Source: Parelaphostrongylus tenuis (Eukaryota > Nematoda > Chromadorea > Rhabditida > Metastrongylidae). Taken from it: DNA of 64,000 nt. The notes below the pieces were generated by a model that worked only from the letters and a program-made list of their open reading frames with translations, was not told the DNA's origin and made no database searches. The translations under genes were made by a program, and so were the position numbers. Position 1 is the first letter of the stretch, and each line of letters begins with the position of its first letter. Shown here piece by piece: positions 1-12,295 of the stretch. The stretch is taken from assembly GCA_019055375.1 (NCBI GenBank), contig JAHQIW010000287.1, forward strand, positions 62,001-126,000, read 5' to 3'.

Positions 1-564
1 TTTATATATTACTGGACCCTTCACCGCTGTTTTGAAGGCATATTCGTCATTTGTATTCGTCACAATCTTCCTTCACCCAGTGAATTTATTTTTTGGTGGA
101 AAAAATTGAAATATCTATCTGTACTTTTGCATATTGAGGTTTTCAGCCCAAATCAATTTTGAAACGTTATATCGAGATTGATTTAGGAATAAAAAATCAT
201 CAGCTGAAATGAAGCGGCAATTCGTGTCCTAAGCTTGATCCTTGTTTTTGTTGTTGTACACGAATTCTACGAACAACTTCAACAGCAAATGTGCACTTGC
301 ATTTTACTTCATTGGACAGAAAATTACAAAATTATTATAGGAGATTGAAGTGTATCTGATACCTTAGATGGATTACGGTGATGTAAAAATAACACGTAGT
401 AATTAAGTTCTACACTCTATCACATTCTGAATTTCAGAATTTGAAAATTATGGACACAACCTTGTTTGGAGTAATGCTTCACCAAACAGCCTTTACTTTT
501 TGTTCTGTGACTGTCTTTTTTCTGTCAATTCGGCATAGATATTCAATCGGTAAAAGATCAAAGG
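1..564. other. no feature seen
   Basis: AT-rich sequence with stops in all frames. I see no repeat, RNA gene or coding signal. Confidence 0.6.
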
Positions 565-730
565 ATAAAGCGTATTGAGATGACCGGTACTTGAAGGATG
601 CTCTATGCACTGAGTCAATTCATGACATCGTAGAGGTGGTTGAATACCCACTCATCTGGCCTTTGCAATCACTTGCAATGGCTTGTCGATTTACCAACTT
701 TTGTAGAGTGGACAGCTTTACATGAACGAG
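565..730 (-). mobile_element. SINE-1 fragment, 3' part
   Basis: On the minus strand this matches the 3' two-thirds of the tRNA-derived SINE seen complete at 22.2 kb. The shared blocks run in the same order: the end block (aaggataaagc), the block around atgctctatgcactgag, and the block with tctggcctttgcaat and caatggct. The tRNA-like head is missing. The copy is strongly diverged, so the ends are approximate. Confidence 0.55.
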
Positions 731-1507
731 AGTAGAAGCAACGTCTAGGTCTGTGTTACAAAGCACTTCTAACCGCTACGTAACACTCACATAATTGCCT
801 GTTATAAGTACAAATACTACTAGAAAGTTCGGATTTAGAACATATCTAAAATCTTCAAAAGGGTATCTGCACTAGAAGTGAATAAAAATAGTTCCACAGT
901 CCTGTTTCCGTTCTTTTCTAATCAATTTTAGAACTCGCTTTCATTTAATATCACAGCTAAATAGCGATTTGTTTGTGAATGAAAAAGGCGTCTCATATGT
1001 ATAGGAGACTAGTTTTGAATGGTGAGTTCTTCCAGTAAAGGCAATTGCAGACGAGCACTATATTAATCATGAGGCTTATTTACTTATGGGATGGAAACAA
1101 TGAGAAGACAATTTTTCCTTGTCGGAAATATTTATGCTTTCGTTATCCAGTAAGTATTCAGTTCAGTCTTTAAATAGTATTGCAAAAACATCTGCTCTGG
1201 GTAGAGCAGTGCTTTTTTGCTTCAATAGTTAGAATTTTTTAAATTTGGTGCTGTTTCAAGTGAATTGTCTTGATTTAAATAAATAGCGCATCATTTTCAA
1301 TTACACATGCGCTTATGACTTTTATAATAATCAGTAATAGCTTCTGCACAATGATTATCCACAATTATTGTATTCAATAAGGAAAAGCGATTCGCGTTCC
1401 AGAAGTTTCGAAATGTTAAAATAATGAAATATCACTCAAAATGCCACGAAACATGTTGTTATATTCATTTTCTGTTTATGGAAACTTAGTAATACTGCAA
1501 TCACGAA
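731..1507. other. no feature seen
   Basis: No repeat family or coding stretch recognised. Stops are frequent in all six frames. Confidence 0.55.
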
Positions 1508-1945
1508 TTAAATACGTATGAGGTCGCAAACTGAGGTGATTCGATAAAAGTACCCATTAAATGCTCTTCGACGTTGATACAGACACGTAGTCAGTGAGGT
1601 CGTGTTTTGATAGCTAAGTGGGTTGGTGGTCCTCCGGTAAGTGAAGGTAGCATTGATGGTGGACATCGGCTTACTCATTGGAGAGCTTCGTCTGGATGTC
1701 TTAGTTTCTTGCTGTAGAAACTGTCTTCCCACGGCCCTAAGATGCGACATAAATTGTTTCTGCTCAAAGAAATAATGGCCGACATATAATGCTGTTAGTG
1801 GAATTATTCGACTGAACATATATAGGAGCATTGGCTTTGAATGACCATTTCTTACACACCCACTCACATCACCAACGAACTCTCTATCTACAGATTGTTC
1901 CATGTGATGAGAAAGCAATCCATTTTGGCCTTTTGCCTGTAGCAT
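1508..1945 (-). CDS. unrecognised 145-codon frame
   Basis: This is the longest minus-strand open frame in the window. It encodes a basic, Ser/Thr/Arg-rich product (for example FFEQKQFMSHLRAVGRQFLQ) with no signal peptide, membrane segment or family motif that I recognise. It lies just beyond the 3' end of the decayed mariner copy at 2.0-2.4 kb and in the same orientation. It could be flanking repeat sequence, an exon, or a chance frame; the lack of other genes nearby makes a chance frame or an old repeat the likeliest. No function is proposed. Confidence 0.15.
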   Translation of the reverse strand: MLQAKGQNGLLSHHMEQSVDREFVGDVSGCVRNGHSKPMLLYMFSRIIPLTALYVGHYFFEQKQFMSHLRAVGRQFLQQETKTSRRSSPMSKPMSTINATFTYRRTTNPLSYQNTTSLTTCLYQRRRAFNGYFYRITSVCDLIRI

Positions 1946-1974
1946 TATGGGTGTAGAACTACTTGGTTGAGGAA

Positions 1975-2435
1975 GAAGTTCCTTTACACCCGCTGAAAAT
2001 TCAAACTTTATAGATGATCTGGTTTGAGAAACAGCAATAATTACTCTTCAGAGGAAGACCAGTATTATCCACGATCTTCTGCCGACAATCTGCAAACTTT
2101 CGGATATGCTAGAAATCGCCATTCCTTGAGCTTTGAATCAACGAAACTTCTGACATGCCTCTTCAACTTGATCAAATGTCTCGAATCGGCGTACACGCAG
2201 AAAATGTTACATTAAGCGGAAAGTCCTCGAGTCGCAAGTCGCAGCATCTGGACTGTAAACTGGGTGCGACAATACCTCAACTTCCTCCATTTTAACAAAC
2301 TATTACTCCGTCTTCTTTGCGATGTGAGATTTCGCACTGTATTGCAGAAGCAGCGCGCGCTTTCACGAATAAGTGTCGAATACTTCCCTTCAACGTATCG
2401 TGAAGTCAGTCCACCTTCTTCCCTATAGAAATATT
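1975..2435 (-). pseudogene. mariner transposase remnant (copy A)
   Basis: This is a decayed 3' half of a mariner DDD transposase on the minus strand. It aligns along its length with the better copy B at 10.8-11.4 kb. Translated pieces in different frames recover the family landmarks: a KSHIAKKTE-like piece after the second catalytic Asp region, EVEVLSHPVYSPDAAT before the third Asp region, and the C-terminal HIRKFADCRQKIVDN. Several frameshifts separate these, so no protein can be made. The N-terminal helix-turn-helix half is not present. Copies A and B share the same downstream block (near aacacc/tacacccgctg), so they belong to one subfamily. Terminal repeats were not identified with confidence. 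Confidence 0.75.
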
Positions 2436-4635
2436 CCTGAGATATTCACATGAATTTACAACAGCTGATAGGTACGAGACAAGCATGAAATGTAAATATT
2501 TCGCGGCTGCTAAAGGACTTTTTTCTTAATCTAATTTTTTTTTGTATTTTCGTATCTATAAAATACTATTGTTCTGCCACTTTGATGAGTTCTCTAGGTA
2601 TCATTCATGCTTCAACGATACTTTTGTGAAGATTGCTAATTTCATGAAGAAGATGGAAGTTCAATAGAAATTTTCCGCTAATGCGTGCGCTCCCTTCGGC
2701 TTAATCACATGTGTGACTTCCGATCTAGAATGTGCAACCACTTCCTTGTTATCTAGCGCTGTTAAACGTCTTTGAATTGTAGTGAGAATCCTCGGGCAAG
2801 AGTCAAAGCATCGGGGTGGCATAGCCTTGAGGTCTTCTAGATAAATTTGAAGAGTCATGGAATTACCTCTTATCTTAGTATCATCTAGTTTGAGCAAGGT
2901 TCATCATTGTTGACGCTTAGCGAGACATCGGTGACCTTTCCCCCATAATAGTTGACCGGACGGTTTTATACAATTAATAGACATACAATTAATAGGCTAA
3001 TTTCTGCATCAGATTGCCATTACATATGGGAAACTTCACGGTACAACTAGATATGATGTGATGTAGTACGTCTGAGCCTCGGAGAAGCCGAAGTCGCCGA
3101 AACTTCAGCTATCATTCAAAAGAAGACATATTAACCATCGTGCGATTTATTGAAAAGGCACAGTTTGTGTGGTTTTCTATTTTTTATGCAGAATTTCAAT
3201 GGACAGCAGTCTTTTAATCTTCGATTTTGTCACATAAATAGTTGGCGAGTGATGTTCATCAGTTCTGTCTGCCATTCACGATAAAGTGAACTTAACAGAG
3301 ACGGGGAAAGTGCAATGGAGAATTGGGCAGAACATAGCCTGTTGCCCTTTGGCGTATTGCTAGTTGTGTCGTAACTGCTTCATGAAAGATGTTCACACCG
3401 TAGGGGCGGGCCTTCAGACGAGCTGTTACTTTGTTGCCCATACGCATTGCTCTGTTTCGAGACTTAATAAACCGTCGTCCTGACGGACCTTCGGCTAAAA
3501 AGTATAGCGGTTCCATCTCAACATAGTGCATTATTTTGGTATTGTAATTGCTATCTTGTCTTCAGTTAAAAGTAAAACTTTTAATTACTGATAAATTTGG
3601 AGAATCCTAGTTTCATAGTTTTTAAGCATTATGAGAAATCAAATATAAAGATAAACACTCTTTATCTCAACAGTGAAATTGACCTTAATCGTGTTTCTTT
3701 TTTGCTTGTTCAAACAAGCATCTCAAGCGTCATCGATGTCGTTTGGTCGTGCACTTTGCTTGACCTTCTCGTGTTCAGAGAAGTTCCCCTTTTTGATTTT
3801 GCCGCTCAAAAGATGGCAGTCATATATTTGAGGTGTTTCTCGCCATTTTTTAAATTCTACTCATCATTGATTGCCTTATTATTCTTGCAAAAAGGCTTCT
3901 CTTCATGAATTTCGTTCATTTACAGAAGCTATGCGTGAACAATCTGGCTCGATCGCCTCTACAATTCGCCCAACTCTCCAAGTATGCCCGTCACTGACGC
4001 CATCACAAGTTTGTTATTTTTAATTTCATCAGCTATCAATACCACCAAAAAGTTTTCAAAAGTTTCCACATTTGAAATACCAATGTGCCCTCATTTTGCG
4101 GGTTTTTTTTCCCATATGTAGATCCAAAGAGAGGATGTTATTTCGACTTCTTGAAAAATCATTCCCCGATTTTGTAATGTACTTATAGTAGAAGGTCTAA
4201 TTTAGTCTATGATATTTTATTCAAAATTATAAAGACAAGTTTCCCATGGCCATAGGAAGCATTTGCACAAAACGCTCCTCGAACTCGATCAGGACAATTC
4301 GTTTAAGTTGAAAAATAGTAAGGTCAGTGAGAAAAGGAATAACCTTGAACTAATGAAATTGAAGAAAACAAAATCTGCGCTGTTCTAGAAGTAAGAAATG
4401 TATGTTTTCACCTCTATTATTTAGGTGGCTGTACTTCGTAAATCATGGAAACATATCAACACCAAAGGACTGATCACGGTTCTTTCCAGATGCTTCCAAA
4501 GGGTGAATATTCGTTGCGTTTGCTTCTTTTCTTAGCATTTAAATAGAAATGTGGAACTAATAGTGTTAATCTCCCCATAATATTCGAAATAAAAGATAGT
4601 GAAATTACAGTTTTCAACATAGTAGATTGAATTCG
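2436..4635. other. no feature seen
   Basis: Several frames of 60-105 codons occur (for example 3292-3531 minus and 3597-3908 plus). None has a recognisable motif or codon pattern, and I treat them as chance. Confidence 0.5.
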
Positions 4636-4899
4636 GGTCGCGTGTGACACAGTGGTTAGAGGTGCCCTGCAACACACACCGGCGCATGATTGATGGCCAA
4701 GGCTAACCAAGCCTTTCATCTCTCCGGAGTCGGCGACTTGGTACCAAACCTGGCTGGGAAGATGCACTGACTTGATGCATCGGTAGGCCACCACGACTCA
4801 TTGTATAGGCCACATACGCATTCAATAACTTCTAACGAAGCATGGTGAAGCATAATGCATGGCGCCTACCACGGATTGATCAAAGCTGAGAGCTGTAGC
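4636..4899 (+). mobile_element. SINE-1, near-complete copy
   Basis: This is a tRNA-derived short retroposon in plus orientation. The head has an RNA polymerase III A-box-like segment (gtgacacagtggttagagg), followed about 35 bases later by a decayed B box (gcatgattgatgg; the 22.2-kb copy has ggttcgatctc). The body matches the 22.2-kb copy reverse-complemented, block by block: accaagcctttcatc, ctccggagtcg, ttggtaccaaacctg, and then the end block with ggattgatcaaagctgagagc. It encodes no protein and would have depended on LINE proteins, plausibly RTE, to move. No target duplication was seen. Confidence 0.75.
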
Positions 4900-6392
4900 G
4901 TTTGAAAGAAAACTGATTTTGTTGCATCACATGGTACTTTACTGACTGGTCGCATAGTCGATGAAATCGCTGCTTCTCGTTATAGAAGAACCCTATTCTA
5001 CTTTCAACGAGTTGCAGGAATGACTAACTGCTCATGCGTAGGTGGGTCCATCATAGACAGCACTCCCATTTTGGAATTTTGAAAAAATCATGATCAACCA
5101 AGACTCAGAGTATATTTAAGAAGACGTTAGATCGTTATAGCGATTCCGAAGTCAGACATGAATCACACTGCATTTGTGCATGACGTCTGCAAACAACAAA
5201 AAAAGAGTTAGGAAGTATTCGACTCGTATGAGCTCACACGAAAACAAGCATCCAGATGTAAAAAATTCAAAGCACTTTAAGTGAAACTGAGCTGACAACC
5301 TTATGATACTCGCGACAGATTGGTGTTTTTTAACGGTTGCTGACGAATTTTGATTTTTTTCTAATCTTCTGGACATACGACTTCAAAAAATAGATCAACA
5401 CAATGAAGAATTCAATTTTCTTTTATGCGCACGCTGCAGTGATGATGTCAAGTGTGTAAATAGTCGGGGAGATATTGCATCGTGATGGGCGAAATTTCGC
5501 TTCTTCAATTGGTTTACTGTTCAAAACATTAACTAAAGTAGGGAAAAGGCGAATAATAGAAGCAATTTGCGAGCTTCAGAGACGACAATTTTTCACTAGG
5601 AAATATTCGAAATGGTGTTTGACAAATCTCGAAATTCTAATCATTGTTGTTTGAAAATTTTTTTGTTCTTGTTTTCGAGCTTATGTATAGAGAAATCAAT
5701 GGGTTCGTTTGAGAACGTCTTTCCTTCCTTCATAGAGGAATAGTTGAGATTCATCAATTATTAACATGAACTTAGTTGGACCTAGTCGTGAACCTTATTG
5801 GCTAAAAATGAAGAGTGCTGAGCACTATGTTACCATGAATACTTCCTGCGTCGAAGAAGTATAATTTTTATCCTATTAGATTAGAAATTTTCTCATTTAA
5901 TATTAAAGATTCCTTGTACTTTTGCTTTACTGATCTCTATGTGATAATTCAAAGCTATGTGGCATCGTTATTAGAACAGATTCTTATATTTTGTTCCACC
6001 TCCTTTTAGTAAACTTTTCGAAGCTTCTTCGACTATACGGAGGGCGGTTTCCGTCAACAACAGCAGAAATTCTCATGATTTTTCCTTACATCGGCTTTCA
6101 CAAAGCAACTGACTTGACACGGAACGGATGCCAGTGCAAAAACTTACTAATACCTCTTTACGTGATCATAACTGGGAAAGTGAACATTCTAGCTAGAGAT
6201 TCTTATTCAGTCAATTGGAAATCAGAATTCTATGAAAGCATTCCATTGAAGTCCAGAGCTGTGCTGATTAATATGACCCTGCAATATGTAATGGTTTGGC
6301 CTTTGGCTCGCTGCCGCACGTGGTCTCTTAGTCCTCCTTTCTTCGGGCTGACCCCAAAACTGCGTGGGAGGGTGAAAACAATGAGTCAACTA
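4900..6392. other. no feature seen
   Basis: No recognised repeat. It contains most of the window's longest frame (5991-6524 plus, 177 codons), which has no domain and runs into a SINE-1 fragment, so it is not called as a gene. Confidence 0.5.
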
Positions 6393-6444
6393 AGCATGCA
6401 TTCAATCGCCTCTATTGTCCTACGAATGGAGTCAAGGCAGAACA
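6393..6444 (+). mobile_element. SINE-1 fragment (short)
   Basis: The segment gcattcaatc-cctct-ctacgaatgg-gtca is shared with the SINE-1 piece at 9.06-9.14 kb and falls in the 3' part of the element. It is too short to bound well. Confidence 0.4.
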
Positions 6445-8658
6445 TATCCTTAGGGAGTGCTCAACGACGGGGATTCCACCTTTGCTTGTGTAAGTTTTAC
6501 ACAGCTCTCAACAATGGTGTTTGATTTGACCTAGTAAATATCGTTTACTACCATCTGAGCTTTCTCGTTGGCTTTCAGTATCCTTCATTTGTTTGTAGGG
6601 CGATATATTCATTGTTTCGTTCTATAAAATGATAGCGATAAAACATTTCGATTATACTCCAAGATTATACGAATTTGAAAATGGTCGTAATCAAATGAAA
6701 CTATACTATCGAAACTTCTCCAAATAGATTCACTTGTAATTGTTAAAAATATTTTTGTCTTTCCTAGAAAGGTAAATGTTATACATATTAATCTCGAGGT
6801 CCGCTGAAGAAAATAGATGTTTTGACTTATTTACAAGTACCACGGCTTTCGTTCGATGTCCAACCATCCAACGCCCTCGCTGGGCTTTACTTTTCTACTG
6901 CAAGATATTTTTAGCTTGAATGGAGTTTAATTTGGACGACACGTCTATGTATAGCAATAATCGCCGGAGGATATCATTATTGTTGTAGTTGACATGAACT
7001 TGCGTAGGTTTATTCGTTGGGTAGTGAGGTTAAACCAGCATTGAAAATGCGTAGTCCCGCTGTTAGCCTCTTCTACTCCAATTATCATAACTGAATTTCT
7101 TCTCGTTCGTGTTGACACTTTTTCGTGATTTCTCGTGGTCCACGAGTTTCTTGTCCCTTATAAAGTTCTAAAAGTTTTTTTATATGAATGCTTTGAAATG
7201 GTACAAATTTCATGTCGAAAGTTTAGTCATACGATATCTTTACGATATCGTTCTCCTAAAGCAATCTTAACAATTATCAAAATAATCGCAATCGTGGGTC
7301 CGAATCGGACTTGTAGGGTGAAATATCTTAAATTTGGAGGATATGTTTCACCACGAATGTTAAGTTTTAACTAAATAAATGTGAATGTTCTGTAATCATG
7401 TCTGCTTAGGCATTCGATTTCAGTGACTTTAGAGTACCCAGTGATATGCTAAGTCAGTGTTTTTATTCTAACAAGTAGATTAACTACTAATCATCCAGTC
7501 TCTTGACGATAAGAAGCTTGATGGCCTTGAGCTCAAAGTCGGACCAGTGAACATGCTCGCACTACAAAACACCATCAACTACTGCACTATACGCACCTAT
7601 GATCTTGTTGTGATTTTTTTTACCGTAAGGAATACTCGTTGAAACGAATTTGAGTTCTTTCAAATAGAGCAAAGTGCGGTACTTTCAGTTGAGTAAAGAT
7701 TCGTGGCGAGTCACAGAGAGTAGCATAAGATGTAAATTGTGAAAGGAAAGCCATAAGCATGGAAAAAATGATGAGAGGACCCTCCCTCGTTTATCAAAGG
7801 AATTCGTAATCAAAGATGATTTGACGAGACAGAACGTCTAACATCACTGACATGACAGCATGACAGACTTTGAACGTAAACCTATAGGGCACTGAACTAT
7901 CACTATATCAGTTTCATAACAAAGTGAGTCTTTATGGGATTAAACCCAAGTATCGGCAAATATTTCCTCTACACATTGAATGACTAAAATATTATACAAT
8001 CCATCTTAATCGTTAAATTCATTTTTCTTCCAAGCTGTTTGATATTGTCCATCTTCAGATTATTTTCCATAATGAGCAGTTTCTGAAAAAGTGTACTGTC
8101 ATGAAGCTCGCACTCATTTCATTGGCTTTTTCTTACACATTGCTGCTCCGTTTTTTGTGCCATTTCATCTTTACATATTGCATTCAATTTGAGTTGCTTA
8201 TTTAATTCAATTTTTTTCCCAAAAGTTTGCTCAAACTTACAAGTTCTAATCTTGAAATATTCTTAATGAGATATGTGCTTCTAACGGCGTAGCACTGAAC
8301 ATAGGTGAGCTACCGGAAGTGCTTCAGTTATTATTCATTATGAACGAAGCAACAAAAAAAACACTGGCGACTTTCAAGTAGTTTTTCCATGGAATTTTGA
8401 AGAAATTCTAATATCGTGGATGTATGTTGTACTGTGAAAAAGCAAAGCATTGAAGAACATAATTGTTAGCGCAATTAGCACATGAGTGAAAAGCTCTTCT
8501 CGCAGATTTTGAGTACTCAAAGAATAGATCCTATCTCTTTGAGAATCGAAAATATTAAGTAAGCGAGGGTGCAACAGCAGATAAGAGGATGGAGCTCGAT
8601 CTTATGCACCAGACTAAGCAAGTCCTCTACTTTCCTGAATTGGAAAGTTAGTGGACAT
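6445..8658. other. no feature seen
   Basis: AT-rich sequence. Only short unconvincing frames occur, such as 7135-7374 plus. Confidence 0.5.
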
Positions 8659-8936
8659 AGATAAAGCTCTCGGCTTTGATAGACCCCTAAAGGATGCGCT
8701 GTGCATTCGACTTCACTAAGCATCGTTATAGGTGAGTGAATACATAACAGTTTTCGCAATGATTCTCTCGCTGGCATACCGATGTATCAAGTCCAAGCTG
8801 ATATCTACCCACATAATCCTGGTACCTGTTTTCCGATCTCGAAGAGAAGTAGTCTTCTTGGTTTCTGGGAGTAAGGCACAAAACACCGATCATGTAGAGG
8901 CTGAAGGGCACCCCTAACCACTGCGGCACACGCGCG
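8659..8936 (-). mobile_element. SINE-1, near-complete copy
   Basis: This is a full-length but diverged copy on the minus strand. Read on that strand it starts with a tRNA-like A box (gtgccgcagtggttagggg) and ends with gccgagagctttatc, the same 3' end as the copies at 4.6 and 22.2 kb. The body retains the ggtaccagg and gaagtcgaatgcacagcgcat blocks. The small open frames on both strands here are by-products of the repeat. A second partial copy lies just downstream in opposite orientation. Confidence 0.75.
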
Positions 8937-9049
8937 AAAATGAAACTATCATCAGACTTCAATGAAAGAGTAAAAACTCTGACTATACATCGACAGGCCA
9001 CTGCAATGTATCAAGATTTATTCATAGGATAGATAGACTGATTTCCTAC

Positions 9050-9142
9050 ACCGGTACACCATTGTTTGTCATGAATAGGCCAGAAATTCATTCAATCACC
9101 TCTGACATGCTACGAATGGGATCAGATGCATGGTGCGTGCCA
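9050..9142 (+). mobile_element. SINE-1 fragment, 3' part
   Basis: This matches the 3' half of SINE-1 in plus orientation (ccattgt, taggccag, cattcaatcacctctgac, gatgcatggtgcgtgcc). It lies 114 bases from the minus-strand copy, forming an inverted pair. Confidence 0.5.
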
Positions 9143-10789
9143 ACATAACAAAAAAAATGGTTAACACCAGACGTTTTCGACGCTTTATCTCCTTAAAATA
9201 TCTTGTAGTCTTTTAGCCGGTTAAGTCTTATGCGCTCAAAACCCGTCTGTCAAATAATTTTGTGTCGGTTCTGACGCAATGCAACGGGTCATGTGACGTC
9301 ACTTCAGTCGTCGGCTACATGTGTGTAAGATATTAGTGGAGATTATGGTTTTTTTAAAGACACAGCGGTCTATCTAACTCATTCCTATATACAATCAATG
9401 TAATGAAATGACTGTCAATTCCGTGGTAAGATTCACTGGAATTTTCGCTTCATAGCCCAAAAACAGACTAATTAATTCGGAACCAGAGTCTCCAGTATAT
9501 GTCATACTGTCGGGTTCATTCCAATCGATTTATCTTTACTGTAGAAATCAGTTTCTTATAGGTTGAACTGGGTTTTTTTCAGATGTTACTAGAATAATTT
9601 GTTGGGCTTATCGTTAAGTTATTTTGGGAAACTTGTTCGTTATGTACAAAAATAGTGTCATTGGTTGAATGCGCCAGTGTTCAGTTGAAGTTCAATAACT
9701 TTCGATTTTGATGCGATTTCTGAAATTTATTCCTTCACATTTATTACATATTTTGACTACGCTCTACCGTATCCCAGACACTTGGTGATTTTTGCCACTA
9801 ATCGCATCATATAACAGCTCTTATTGAGTACCCAGAGAATGACATAGTCATCAAGTTACGGAAATCGCGTGATGTGAGCCACATCAAAACGCTGTGATTA
9901 TTTCCGTCGTAGGAATTTTCAATTCCCCAAGTATTGCTTCAAAATATTATCAATCATGAGCAAAAGTTAGTCATGATAGCAAAAATTATGTTAATAATGA
10001 ATATTCACACTAATGAACTTGTGGAAAAACAGGGAGGCTTATTACTAGAACCGAAAGCTAAAGAAAATTTTTATACGGGCAGTCTCTGCCAAAAGTCTAG
10101 ATGAATATTTCTTAAAATGAGTATATGAATGCTTTTGCTTTTTTTGCCATCAGAATTTGTCTGTTATGAAATCATATTCATATTGATTGGCAGTGGTTGA
10201 ATTCGATAAAACTTGAGAATGTTTTTATACATTTTTCTTGCTCAATCTTTCAAGTTCCAGCGACTTTTTTTTTCTCCATACTATCTACATCTATACAGTT
10301 TTCCGTCCTCAAAATGCTTGCATTCAGTTGGAGTCCTCGTGTCCAGTAGTGTCCCAATGCTTCTCATCATCACAGCAAGAGTTGTCAACCGTTCACCAAT
10401 GCTCGGTTCGAACCGTGGCTGAACATGCCAGATTTCTGCTCTCAATGCTCGACAAAATCATCGACTCCGAGCAGGTTATCTTTAATGCATTTGTTCCATA
10501 AATCATTACTTACTAAAATCCATAGTAAATCATTTCGTAGTCCGACCATTTTACGTAACTTTACAAGATGAAAGGAGCTCGGACTTCAGTTTTTTTGATA
10601 ACGGAATCAGCATATGTTCAGCGCTCTGCTCTTACAGAAAGAATAGGGGACTAATGGACAAAATGAGGGCAATCTAGTTTTCTTACTCGTTTTGATAAAG
10701 AAATTGTGTAACTGGTAGATGGTAAGAAGAAAAACCACTCTGCCATTTCCCCTTTCGTCATTATGGCTAAGAATATCAGATTGAGAGAA
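9143..10789. other. no feature seen
   Basis: No recognised repeat or coding segment. The overlapping frames at 10.21-10.50 kb have no motif. Confidence 0.5.
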
Positions 10790-11400
10790 AGCTTAACACC
10801 TGCTGGAATTCAAAATTTATATCTAAATTCAATCAAATGCAATAATAATTATTCTTCAAAGTAAAGATCATCATTATTCATGATCTTCTGCCTACGATCT
10901 GCAAGCTTCCGGATCAGCCCAAAATACCATTCTTTGGTCTTTGAATAGAAAACGCCTGACATGCCTCTTCAACATGATCAAATGTCTTGGATAGGCGTCC
11001 ACGCAGCAAATGTTCTATTGAGCGAAAACGAGACCGTAATCGAACGACGCAGCATCTGGACTGTAGGTTGAGTGCGTCCAGACCTCGACTTCCTTCAAGT
11101 CAGGAAACTTTTCCTTAGTCTTTGCGATGTGAGATTTGGCATTATCTTGCTGAGCAAAGCGCACTTCAACAAAATATTCTCTGGTACTTTTCCTTGAACG
11201 TTTCGTAGACTCGGTCCAGCCGCTCGTAGTAGAGCTCGGCATTGATGGCGCGTCCATTCGGAGCAAGTTTGAAATGCGAGATGTTTTCGAAATCCCGCAA
11301 ACGCAGATCGTGACTTTCTTGCCAATTGGAAACGTACATCGCGAATCGCTTTGCGGGAATGATTAGCAGCGTGATCGACACAAATCCACTCGCACACTCT
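10790..11400 (-). pseudogene. mariner transposase remnant (copy B)
   Basis: This is the C-terminal two-thirds of a mariner-family transposase, a cut-and-paste enzyme acting in the nucleus on TA target sites. In order on the minus strand it gives AINAELYYERLDRVYETF, then AQQDNAKSHIAKTKEKF with the second catalytic Asp, then YSPDAASFDYGL with the third. I count 34 residues between the two Asp, the mariner D34D spacing. The end LIRKLADRRQKIMNNDDLYF follows about 200 bases later. These lie in at least three frames, so the gene is dead. The N-terminal DNA-binding half is absent. It is the same subfamily as copy A at 2.0-2.4 kb and in the same orientation. Confidence 0.88.
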
Positions 11401-12295
11401 AGCCGAAAAGGAATGAGCGCCGAATGGGAAACTAAATATCCTTTTGACTGCTACAGCACATTAAGAAGCTTCTTCAGAAATCAAGTATACCAATTAAGTT
11501 AGCAAGATTTGAGCTTTTTAATGATATTACAAATACAGAAGAAAAGCCTTGATTGGCGAAAGAAGTGCGAAGTGTGAGATATAATCTTATTTTTACTGTT
11601 ACAGTGCAATAAAAATGCCCTTTCAAAATAATTAATTTTCATTACAAAATCAAATTTACGGCGATTCAAACTATCAACCGACTACTAAAAATCTGTGAAA
11701 AAGGAAGCGCGTCATTTTCAAAGAATTGAAAATCACTACGAATAACAAAAAAAATCAATTCTTTATATAGGCAAGAAATTATAGCTCCATGACAAAATTC
11801 TATGACCAAAAGAGCTGATTGAGTTTGAATTCCAGGATCTTGAAGAAATCCGAGAAATTGGAGCCCGACATTGCATTCTAAATCAGAGATGCGGTTTTGG
11901 CACTGCCGAACTTGACAGGTTTCAAGAGATTTTCGTGGAAGTGATTCTTAAACAAGATGGAGTTCGACAAAGCAAAGAAGCCAGGTATTTAGTTCATGGA
12001 AAATTAGAAGTGGGACATGGAAATAACGTGAAGGTAGACAAAATGCGTACTTTAGAAACAGTAATTTTTTCACGACCCGTCGTGAGTGTACAAACTTTTT
12101 TCATTCGATTCTATTCCACTCCTTCATGCTATCGATGTTTATTTGCATCGAAGACGAGATATATTACGGAGATTTGAACTGCGTAGGCTAGATGTTGTGA
12201 TTGCCGACCGAATTCTAGAAGACATCGTTCAAACGCTCTGTAAGTTATACCTTTCCTTCGAGTGCTTTATTAAGACCACGCTCAAACTTCAATAG
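11401..12295. other. no feature seen
   Basis: AT-rich with short frames only (11935-12177 plus). No repeat recognised. Confidence 0.5.

Noticed and set aside
5991..6524. Longest open frame in the window (177 codons, plus).
   Set aside because: No domain or motif, mixed low-information composition, and its 3' part runs through a SINE-1 fragment. A chance frame is the simplest account.
8732..9001. Overlapping frames of 61-91 codons on both strands.
   Set aside because: They are translations of the SINE-1 copy at 8659-8936.
10395..10435. B-box-like palindrome cggttcgaaccg.
   Set aside because: No A box at tRNA spacing and no SINE body; likely chance.
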